This document shows, piece by piece, positions 52,656 through 60,105 of a DNA stretch of 64,000 nucleotides. The notes beneath the pieces are model-generated. The model did no database searches, was not told the DNA's origin, and saw nothing but the letters and a program-made list of their open reading frames with translations. Both the position numbers and the translations under genes were made by a program. The DNA is from SIG598 sp045580875 (GTDB taxonomy: Bacteria > Bacillota > Clostridia > Oscillospirales > Acutalibacteraceae), in NCBI GenBank assembly GCA_045580875.1, contig JAZNOP010000100.1, positions 15,220 through 79,219 on the forward strand, read 5' to 3'. Each line of letters starts with the position of its first letter. Position 1 is the first letter of the stretch.

Positions 52656-54329
52656 TCAGAAATCAAATTCCATGACCCTTGTTTCATAGGGCTTTGCGAC
52701 AAAGGATTTGCCTGTACCACCCTCGGCACCATAGTTTGAGATAACGACTCTGCCGTTCTTTTTGCGGAACTGTTTCGGAAGTCTGTATTTCTTCTCCTTG
52801 TCCGAGAAAGAACAGAATACCAGTACAGTTTTTCCGTCAAGCGATCTGCTGTACACGTGGAAATCTTCGCTCGAACGATTGTATTCGGTCAGCGTACCGC
52901 TCTGTATCACGGGATTATCACTGCGGTATGCTATGACTTTGCGGTAGAAATTCAGAATGCTGTCAGGATCGGATTCCTGTGCGGCATTATTGATTTCCGG
53001 ATAATTGCCGTTGACCGGGAACCACGGCGTACCTGTGGTGAAGCCGGCATTCTCACTGCCGTCCCACTGAACAGGTGTACGGGCATTGTCTCTTGTTGCT
53101 TCCTGAATTATTCTGAGAGCCTTCTTTTTGCCGTATATCTTCGACCATGTCTTGTACTGATTATGAGCGACGCAGTCGACATAGTCCGACAGATTCGGGT
53201 GGCAGATGTTCTCCATGCCGATTTCCTGCCCCTGATAGATAAACGGAGTTCCCTTGAGAAGCATATAGGAAACAGCCAGCATTTTGCCGCTCTCCACGCG
53301 GTATTTTGTGCTGCCGTAGCGGTTGATTATTCTCGGATGATCGTGGTTTTCGATATACAGTGCATTCCAGCCGCGGCCGTCAAGCGCCTTCTGCCATTTG
53401 CTGATGGCATTCTTGTAGCGTGTGAGCTTGAATTTGAGCGGCATGTATTCTGTGAACATACAGTTTGCATTCATGTGCTCAAAGGTGAACATCATATCCA
53501 GCACCTTATCGGGACCGTCAGATATCATGCGCACTGCGTCCTTCAGCGGCAGCATCGGTGCTTCGCCGACAACAAAGCAGTCGTAATTATCAAGAACCTC
53601 GTGTCTGAATTCAGCAAGATATTCCTCAAGGTGCGGACCGGGATTGTACATATGCATGCCGCGCGGTATACCCGCAAAATCGCTCGGCAGCCCTTCGGGC
53701 TTTGAGATATAGGTGATGACGTCCTCGCGGAAGCCGTCAACGCCCATATCGAGCCAGTAGCGCATGATTTCCTTTACCTCATTGCGTACCGCGGGGTTAT
53801 CCATGTTGAGATCGGTCTGCTTTTCCGAGAACAGATGCAGATAATATGCATCTGCCTTTTCGTCGTAGGTCCATGGCTTTGAAGTAAACAGACCGTCCCA
53901 GTTATTCGGACATCTGCGCTGCTTTCTGCCCTTGCCCTTTTTCCAGTGATAATAATCTCTGTAGGGGCTTTCCGGATCGCGTGAAGCCTGGAACCACGGG
54001 TGCTGATCTGATGTATGATTGACAACCAGATCCATTATGACCTTCATTCCAAGCGAATGAGCCTTGTCCAGCACTTTTCTGAAAATTTCAAGGTCGCCGT
54101 ATTCGGGTGCTATGTTGCGGTAATCGGCGATATCGTAGCCGTAATCAACCTGCGGCGACACATAAAGCGGCGAAAACCATATTCCGCCCACGCCGAGCGA
54201 ACGGATATAATCGAGCTTTTCATAAACACCGTAAAGATCACCTATGCCGTCACCGTTTCCGTCCTTGAAGCTTCTCGGCCATATCTGATAAAAGACTGTA
54301 TTTTTGTACCAATCGGTCTGCTTTTTCAT
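52656..54329 (-). CDS. GH13 oligo-1,6-glucosidase/alpha-glucosidase
   Basis: A 557-residue cytoplasmic glycoside hydrolase of family 13, subfamily 31 type. Barrel regions are clear: VFYQIWPRSFKDGNGDGIGDL, DLVVNHTSDQHPWF (region I), GVDGFREDVI with the catalytic Asp near residue 199 (region II), GEAPML with the acid Glu near 253 (region III) and IENHDHPR with the third acid (region IV). The residue after the catalytic Asp is Val, a feature linked to isomaltase-type alpha-1,6 specificity, whereas Ala is common in alpha-1,4 enzymes. It follows the sugar symporter by 18 bases and should hydrolyse the imported disaccharide or short oligosaccharide to glucose. No signal peptide. Confidence 0.94.
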   Translation of the reverse strand: MKKQTDWYKNTVFYQIWPRSFKDGNGDGIGDLYGVYEKLDYIRSLGVGGIWFSPLYVSPQVDYGYDIADYRNIAPEYGDLEIFRKVLDKAHSLGMKVIMDLVVNHTSDQHPWFQASRDPESPYRDYYHWKKGKGRKQRRCPNNWDGLFTSKPWTYDEKADAYYLHLFSEKQTDLNMDNPAVRNEVKEIMRYWLDMGVDGFREDVITYISKPEGLPSDFAGIPRGMHMYNPGPHLEEYLAEFRHEVLDNYDCFVVGEAPMLPLKDAVRMISDGPDKVLDMMFTFEHMNANCMFTEYMPLKFKLTRYKNAISKWQKALDGRGWNALYIENHDHPRIINRYGSTKYRVESGKMLAVSYMLLKGTPFIYQGQEIGMENICHPNLSDYVDCVAHNQYKTWSKIYGKKKALRIIQEATRDNARTPVQWDGSENAGFTTGTPWFPVNGNYPEINNAAQESDPDSILNFYRKVIAYRSDNPVIQSGTLTEYNRSSEDFHVYSRSLDGKTVLVFCSFSDKEKKYRLPKQFRKKNGRVVISNYGAEGGTGKSFVAKPYETRVMEFDF

Positions 54330-54347
54330 ATTTGTATTATCTCCTGA

Positions 54348-55763
54348 TCAATATTTGTGTGAAAGTGCCTGATCGCACTCTTCCTTTGTGATTTCGCCGT
54401 TATTGTATCTGGCCATGAGTGCTGCGTCAGAGCTTCTGAGTCTGTAGCAGCTCCATACTATGACAGCTGCAATGCCGCCTATTGCCGGAACAAGTGCAAA
54501 CACCGACCACAGTGCTTCGAGAGCCTGCGGAGTCTGAGTTACATTGAGTTCCTGAAGCTGAGCAAAGTTCTCAGCCTCAACGCTGACCCAGCCGAATATG
54601 CCGAGTATAGCAACGCCGAGAGAGGAGGAAACTGCACTGATGAGCTTCTGCGTGAAGGTCTGTACTGCAAATGTAATGCCCTTTGCTTCTATACCTGTCT
54701 TGTACTGACCGTATTCAGCACAGTCAGGTGTAAACATGAACTGAAGAACCGACATGATGCCTATCGAAACACCGCGAAGCACGATGATAACTATCTGCGG
54801 AATAAGTACCGGACCTACAAAGTATGCAATCAGAGAAAGTACTGCATAGGAAACTGCACCAACCATGAACAGTCTGTACTTGTCAAAACGCTTGAGCAGC
54901 GAGGGCATAATGAAGGAAATCAGTACTGCAGGAGCAAATGAAAGCGCACCTACAAGGGTTGCGATCATGGCATTGTTGAACAGGTAGAAGCAGGTGAACT
55001 GAAGTACTGCTGTAGCGGTATTGAGTCCGCTGTAGAGGAACATACCGAGATAATAGACGAGCAGATATTTATTGCGCACAAGATAGGAGAACATTCTGCG
55101 CAGACTGAAGCTTTCCTCGGTCTGTGCCGCTTTGAGAGAATGCTCTTTTCCTGCAGCACATATCCAGAGCATATTAATCAACGCTACTGCAACAATGACA
55201 ATGGAAGTGGCTGAGAATGACAATCCGACCATCTCTGTGGGAAGAACATAACCGCAGATCATCGCAATAATGACACCGATGTTTGCAAATATCCTGCCGG
55301 TGGTCATCAGCGAGGTGCGTTCCTCCTGAACGTCTGTCATGGTTGTGATCATGCCGAAAATAGGCACGTCGCAGAGGGTGTAGCTGGTGTCCCATATAAG
55401 ATAAGCCACAGCAAACCAGATAAGCTTTGCATTTTCAGTAAATGACGAGGGAATATGGAAGAGCGCCAGTGTGGAAAGAAGTATAACCGGAAGTGAAATT
55501 CGCAGCCACGGAAGGAATTTGCCTTTCTTGAAGCGCACACCGTCAATCAATCCGCCAAACAGGGCATCGTTGATTGCGTCCCATACCTTCAGGAGCACCA
55601 GGATTCCCGCAGTCTTTATGGGCGGAATTCCGCTCATAAGCAGGTAAGTAGTCAGGAACATGAACGGGAACGTGTAAACAATATTCTGACCAAGGAAATA
55701 GGTTCCGTAGGCAACACGTTCCTTTTTCGCTGTTTTCCAGCCGGTGGTATCTGTCTTTTTCAC
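54348..55763 (-). CDS. GPH family sugar:cation symporter (MelB/YicJ-like)
   Basis: A 471-residue transporter with twelve membrane helices of the glycoside-pentoside-hexuronide:cation symporter family. The family opening VAYGTYFLGQNIVYTFPFMF and the first-loop segment KVWDAINDALFGGLIDG, plus WDTSYTLCDVPIFGM and DVQEERTSLMTTGRIFANIG, are typical. The start is GTG, nine bases after AGGAGG. With the glucosidase downstream it should import an alpha-glucoside for hydrolysis inside. A consensus promoter and a structured leader precede it, so the operon is likely substrate-controlled, but no regulator is adjacent. The exact sugar is not shown. Confidence 0.93.
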   Translation of the reverse strand: MKKTDTTGWKTAKKERVAYGTYFLGQNIVYTFPFMFLTTYLLMSGIPPIKTAGILVLLKVWDAINDALFGGLIDGVRFKKGKFLPWLRISLPVILLSTLALFHIPSSFTENAKLIWFAVAYLIWDTSYTLCDVPIFGMITTMTDVQEERTSLMTTGRIFANIGVIIAMICGYVLPTEMVGLSFSATSIVIVAVALINMLWICAAGKEHSLKAAQTEESFSLRRMFSYLVRNKYLLVYYLGMFLYSGLNTATAVLQFTCFYLFNNAMIATLVGALSFAPAVLISFIMPSLLKRFDKYRLFMVGAVSYAVLSLIAYFVGPVLIPQIVIIVLRGVSIGIMSVLQFMFTPDCAEYGQYKTGIEAKGITFAVQTFTQKLISAVSSSLGVAILGIFGWVSVEAENFAQLQELNVTQTPQALEALWSVFALVPAIGGIAAVIVWSCYRLRSSDAALMARYNNGEITKEECDQALSHKY

Positions 55764-55784
55764 AACACTTTCCTCCTTTTCTTT

Positions 55785-55828
55785 GTATCGGGATTCTGAT
55801 GTATATCATGCATCATGTCGCCCGATAC
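55785..55828 (-). promoter_or_regulatory. Nested inverted repeat in the symporter leader
   Basis: GTATCGGG (55785-55792) and CCCGATAC (55821-55828) are exact reverse complements and enclose TGATG / CATCA. The element begins only a few bases after the predicted transcription start and ends 21 bases before the start codon, so it may be an operator or an RNA switch-like hairpin. Confidence 0.55.
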
Positions 55829-55840
55829 CATTATGTTTTG

Positions 55841-55869
55841 ATTATACACAAAATACATTTTATCGTCAA
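55841..55869 (-). promoter_or_regulatory. Promoter of the symporter-glucosidase operon
   Basis: TTGACG (55869-55864) and TATAAT (55846-55841), 17 bases apart on the minus strand. Confidence 0.85.
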
Positions 55870-55891
55870 TAATTTTTTATTTATTTTCAAC

Positions 55892-55909
55892 AATAACAAT
55901 TGTGTTATT
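55892..55909. promoter_or_regulatory. Palindrome upstream of the symporter promoter
   Basis: AATAACA-ATTG-TGTTATT is a perfect 7-base inverted repeat about 30 bases upstream of the -35 element, a usual place for an activator or repressor. The binder is unknown. Confidence 0.5.
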
Positions 55910-55993
55910 TTTATAGTTTTTCACCATGCTTTTCTCTCCGGTTTTATCGACGCTGTTTCTGTTTGTGCAACCTGATATAACCACGCAAAACAA

Positions 55994-56037
55994 AACCACC
56001 GCATGGCAGCCGGCAATCCGACCATCATACGGTGGTT
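55994..56037 (-). terminator. Terminator of the beta-helix surface protein gene (family member 2)
   Basis: AACCACCG and CGGTGGTT pair, with further CATG/CAT pairing inside, and TTTTGTTTTG follows on the minus strand. It lies 65 bases after the stop codon and is related to the hairpins at 52575 and 59989. Confidence 0.75.
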
Positions 56038-56101
56038 ATGTTTTAAGTGCTGTTGATTATTTCGCTGTGAGTATCACAGATTACTGAAATTACTGCAATG
56101 C

Positions 56102-59100
56102 TTACTTCTTCAGCTGGTTCTCGATATCCTTCGATACTGCCATTTCACCGCCGAAGATGTAGATAGTTGTCGGCTTGAATGCGTTGATGTAATCGGTCTG
56201 AACATCGGTCAGTGTGGGCGGTACGAGCACCAGAGGACCATTGTTCTTTGCAGCGAGAACACCGCCTGCAAGAGCATCAGGGAAGTTTGTACCGGTTGCA
56301 ATGCAGATGGTCTTGCCGGTGAGAACACTCTTGAAGCGCTCGTTGATTGCGATACAGGTTGCATATCTTGATGCACCCGATACACGCTCAACCGTCTTTG
56401 CACCTGCTGTCTTGATGTTGCCGATTGCATCGTCAGAAATTGCAAGCGGACCGCCGAGAATATATGCGGTCTTTGCGCCGCTTGACTGTACGTATGCCTT
56501 TGTGCCATCAGAGAGCACGCCGTTCTTTGCGATGTAGAGGATAGGCGCCTTCTTTACTGCAGCTGCGCCGCCGACAGAAAGGGCGTCAGCGTAGTTGTGA
56601 GAGAATGCGAAAAATACCTCAGTCGGCTTTTTGCCGGTGATGGTCTCGAGCTTCTTTGCAATCTCGACAGCAGTGTCGAAACGGGATTTACCTGCGACAC
56701 GCTCAACAGTGAGACCCATGCCCTTCAGGGTGTTGACAACATTGTTGTTGATTGCCAGCTCGCCGCCGAGGATTATGACCTTCTTTGCACCGAGTCGCTG
56801 GATCTCCGCCTTGGTTTCAGTATCGAGGCTGCTGTTTCTGACAAGCAGGATAGGTGCGTTGAGCGCATAAGCCAGAGGTACACCTGCGAGGGAGTCAGCG
56901 TAGCCATTGCCATCTGCAAGAATGATAGTGTTTGCATTCTTGAATGCCTTCTTGGAAATTGCTACTGCTGTGCCTGTACGGCTGCCGCCTGCCACACGGA
57001 CTACACCCTCTGCCACTGCAGTGGGACGAGTGGTAGTGGTTGTGGTCGGCTTCGTTGTGGTTGTAGTGGTAGTTGCCTTTGTGGTGGAGGTCGTGGTCGG
57101 CTTCGTCGTGGTGGTAGTTGTAGTAGCCTTGGTGGTAGAAGTCGTAGTCGGCTTCGTGGTTGTGGTGGTTGTAGTGGTAGCCTTGGTTGTGGTAGTCGTA
57201 GTCCGCTTTGTTGTGGTGGTAATTGTAGTAGCCTTGGTGGTGGAAGTCGTGGTCGGCTTCGTGGTTGTGGTGGTTGTAGTGGTTGTAGTGGTAGTCAGCG
57301 CACTACCCTCTGTGATTTTACATACAGAGCAAGTCTTAGGCTCTGTATATGTAGCATCAACCCAGCTGTGTCCGTTTGCTTCACCCTCGGTATCACCGCA
57401 GACCAAGCAGGTCTTCGGCGCGGTGCAGGTTGCGTCCTTCCATGTGTGCTGCCCGCCAGCCTTGATGTCACCGCAAACAGTACAGTTCTTTTCAGCGGCA
57501 CAGTTGGTAGAATCCCAGCTGTGCCCTTTTGCTTCGCCTTCGGTTTCACCGCAAGCTGAACAAGTTTTAGGGGCGGTACAGGTTGCTTCAAGCCACGAGT
57601 GACCCTTTGCAGGAATTTCCGCGTTCTTGCTTGATTGTATAGGTTTATTCTGGCTGGTAATAAAATCCGCCTGATGCCAGCCTCTGCCAGGCTGTGTACA
57701 GGTAGCGTCCTGATAAACAACAAATTTGAGATTTCCCGCTGCGACAGATGCCTCACAGACCTCTGTGTAATTGTCGGTGTAGCAAATCAGATTTGCCTTT
57801 GCCTCAGTAAAATCCGCATTCCACTCGACCGAAACAAGAGACAGAGCGTGAGTATGCAGTCCGGCAAGCTGTGCTACCAAGCCAGCTCCAGATCTATAGG
57901 TTATAACCTCATAACCTTCATCACTACGGAATGAATTATTCAAGTAGGAACTCATTTTACCGGTGATATTCACAGGTTTTTCAGTTGATGATTTAACAGC
58001 CGATGTAACCCAAACTTCTGTTGATGGAGTAAAGGGACTGGATGTCGAGACATTAACTGTCACATTGCTTGGCAGATACAGGTTATCCTTTACAGTTTCA
58101 TCTGTTTCGCCGTAAACCTTGCCTGATTTATTTCCGCTGATGTTTACCCCACCGCCAAGCGTGAGCGCGCCGGTATCGCATAAGTAAATTCCGCCGCCGC
58201 AGACACTGATAGTCGAATAACTGCCGCTGCTTGCTGTGATATATCTTGAGCTGGCAACATTATTTTTGATTTCTCCGCCAATTACAGAAGCCTTGCCGCC
58301 GCTTTCAATATAGACACCACCGCCTCTTGAATAGAGGTCATATATATATCCCGGATAATCATTTATGTTCTGGAAGTTATTGTTGATGCGGCTGTTTTTG
58401 GCACTCATATTTCCGTTGGCACCGATATAAATACCGCCGCCGTATGCCGCGAAGCCGTCATCGTCGGTGTTTTCCAGCTTGATAATGTTGCTGCATACAT
58501 TGGTGCCGGTGAGATAAAGCACACCGTTAGTATATATACCGCCTCCGCAGACAGTAGCCGTGCCATATATGTTATCTTTCTCCTGAGCGACCGAATTGCC
58601 GGATATGCTCGAATCGATAATTGTACAGGTACTGCCTTTGCCTGCATAAATCGCACCGCCGTATGAATTACAGCTGCTCGGGCTGCCGTATACTTCATTG
58701 TTTTCCAGTATACATTCATCAAGCTGCATAGTGCAGGCTGCGCCGTAAATCGCACCGCCGCAGTCGCTTGCTGTATTGTCTGTGAAGCTGACTTTTTCGG
58801 CAACAAGAGATGAATTATCGTCCATAAAAACAGCGCCGCCGTTGTAATCAGAGACATTTTCTGATATTGTGCAGTCATACAACGTCAGAAATGTATTTTC
58901 ATCAGCCATGAACGCACCGCCGCTCTTTGACGAGTGATTGCAGGAAATGTTGCTACCTGTCAGCATAACGCTGTTTGGTTTACTGAAGTACTTTGTCTCT
59001 ATAGCGCCGCCGGTGATGGCCGTGTTGTTTGTAATTGAAGAATTCGTCAGATATATTTCAGATGCCCAGTTATTATACATGGCACCGCCGTATTTGCCCG

Positions 59101-59806
59101 TATTGTATGCAATTACATTCTTGTCTCCTGTCAGATTCGACTCATAGGAAACATCTACAGCGCCGCCGTAGCTTCCGCTGTTGCCTGCAAAACAGCAGCC
59201 GTTAATATTCATAAGGCTGTTGTTGTATACATATGCCGCTCCGCCGAATCCGCCAGAGGTATTGTTTCCGGCTATATTTACCTTCCAGAGATTAATAACC
59301 GCATTTGATTTTGCGTTGATCGCTCCGCCTGAACCGTCAGTTGGATTACCACCGGTGATAACACCGCCGCTCAGGTCATAATCAACATCATCTGCACCGC
59401 CGGTGCCTGCTTTCCACAGCCCCGTCTCGCTGTCGATATATCCCTGTCTGACAACATCTGAACAGTCAGAGATATTGACAGTATATCCAGGGCTTACCAG
59501 AATAACACTGCTGCTTCCATTCATTTTTATGCTGTGTCCGTTCATGCAGAGATATGTTCCATCTGCCGGCACCCATGTTGACGTCAGCGTAATATCCTTT
59601 GTCAGATAATAATATCCCGACGCAGTGGGCAGCGACGATGCCGCAGTCCACTGTATGGATGTTGAATGAGCGCTGCCGCAGTTTGTTGTACTGCAGCAGA
59701 CACAGTGGCTGTGGCCTGCCGCCTGAACAGGCATTGCACGTGAGCCAACGAGCAGAACGATGGCAAAAAGCAGCGCAATAAAGCTTTTGGTAAGTCTGTG
59801 GTGCAT
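56102..59806 (-). CDS. Surface protein: beta-helix, CxxC repeats, Thr linker, three cell wall binding repeats
   Basis: A 1234-residue exported protein. AGGAGG is seven bases before the ATG at 59806, which begins a signal peptide ending in VQAAG; the frame opens 18 codons earlier without a site. Residues ~100-600 are a right-handed parallel beta-helix with many GGAI/GGGIY turns, as in polymorphic adhesins and pectate-lyase-like proteins. Residues ~720-835 contain four HSW..ATCTAPKTCSACG-type units with paired CxxC. A Thr-rich linker (~836-929) follows, then three cell wall binding repeat 2 units (PF04122) marked by RVAGGSRTGTAVAI, RVAGKSRFDTAVEI and RVSGASRYATCIAI, which hold the protein non-covalently to the wall. 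A surface adhesin or glycan-binding role is likely. Confidence 0.92.
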   Translation of the reverse strand: MHHRLTKSFIALLFAIVLLVGSRAMPVQAAGHSHCVCCSTTNCGSAHSTSIQWTAASSLPTASGYYYLTKDITLTSTWVPADGTYLCMNGHSIKMNGSSSVILVSPGYTVNISDCSDVVRQGYIDSETGLWKAGTGGADDVDYDLSGGVITGGNPTDGSGGAINAKSNAVINLWKVNIAGNNTSGGFGGAAYVYNNSLMNINGCCFAGNSGSYGGAVDVSYESNLTGDKNVIAYNTGKYGGAMYNNWASEIYLTNSSITNNTAITGGAIETKYFSKPNSVMLTGSNISCNHSSKSGGAFMADENTFLTLYDCTISENVSDYNGGAVFMDDNSSLVAEKVSFTDNTASDCGGAIYGAACTMQLDECILENNEVYGSPSSCNSYGGAIYAGKGSTCTIIDSSISGNSVAQEKDNIYGTATVCGGGIYTNGVLYLTGTNVCSNIIKLENTDDDGFAAYGGGIYIGANGNMSAKNSRINNNFQNINDYPGYIYDLYSRGGGVYIESGGKASVIGGEIKNNVASSRYITASSGSYSTISVCGGGIYLCDTGALTLGGGVNISGNKSGKVYGETDETVKDNLYLPSNVTVNVSTSSPFTPSTEVWVTSAVKSSTEKPVNITGKMSSYLNNSFRSDEGYEVITYRSGAGLVAQLAGLHTHALSLVSVEWNADFTEAKANLICYTDNYTEVCEASVAAGNLKFVVYQDATCTQPGRGWHQADFITSQNKPIQSSKNAEIPAKGHSWLEATCTAPKTCSACGETEGEAKGHSWDSTNCAAEKNCTVCGDIKAGGQHTWKDATCTAPKTCLVCGDTEGEANGHSWVDATYTEPKTCSVCKITEGSALTTTTTTTTTTTTKPTTTSTTKATTITTTTKRTTTTTTKATTTTTTTTKPTTTSTTKATTTTTTTKPTTTSTTKATTTTTTTKPTTTTTTRPTAVAEGVVRVAGGSRTGTAVAISKKAFKNANTIILADGNGYADSLAGVPLAYALNAPILLVRNSSLDTETKAEIQRLGAKKVIILGGELAINNNVVNTLKGMGLTVERVAGKSRFDTAVEIAKKLETITGKKPTEVFFAFSHNYADALSVGGAAAVKKAPILYIAKNGVLSDGTKAYVQSSGAKTAYILGGPLAISDDAIGNIKTAGAKTVERVSGASRYATCIAINERFKSVLTGKTICIATGTNFPDALAGGVLAAKNNGPLVLVPPTLTDVQTDYINAFKPTTIYIFGGEMAVSKDIENQLKK
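57018..57297 (-). repeat. Thr-codon repeat tract in the beta-helix protein
   Basis: About 90 codons of Thr runs broken by KPTTTSTTKA-type units, four of which are near-identical. The repeated DNA is prone to length change and the encoded spacer is probably O-glycosylated. The same Lys-Ala/Lys-Pro pattern appears in the linker at 17107-17225. Confidence 0.85.
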
Positions 59807-59872
59807 TGTTTGACCTCCTGAAATCCGGATACTGTATTCCGGCATATATTTTAAACACACGTATACGGTTTA

Positions 59873-59900
59873 ATTATAATTAGAATTTCTTTATTTGCAA
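59873..59900 (-). promoter_or_regulatory. Promoter of the beta-helix protein gene
   Basis: TTGCAA (59900-59895) and TATAAT (59878-59873), 16 bases apart on the minus strand, give a leader of about 60 bases. Confidence 0.65.
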
Positions 59901-59988
59901 CACAAATACCAAAGTCTGATTGCGATGTTTTTGTGTTGTCCGGGTGATTTGCCGCATCGTATTCTGCTCATATTTATCTCAAACAGCA

Positions 59989-60033
59989 AACCACCGCATA
60001 TTGGTCGGTAATTACGACTGCCATGCGGTGGTT
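59989..60033 (-). terminator. Hairpin behind the LRR surface protein gene (family member 3)
   Basis: AACCACCGCAT and ATGCGGTGGTT form a perfect 11-base stem around a 23-base loop, with TGCTGTTTG following on the minus strand, 72 bases after the stop. Confidence 0.7.
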
Positions 60034-60105
60034 GTTGGTTATGTATTATTCAGTTTTCTGTCTGGATATTCTCAAATGAACACCAGTTGAATATCAGTTT
60101 ACAGC

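Noticed and set aside
56907..57602. Val-rich open frame opposite the Thr linker of the beta-helix protein, and a similar one at 16984-17277
   Set aside because: Runs of Val are simply the reverse complement of Thr codons; not membrane proteins.
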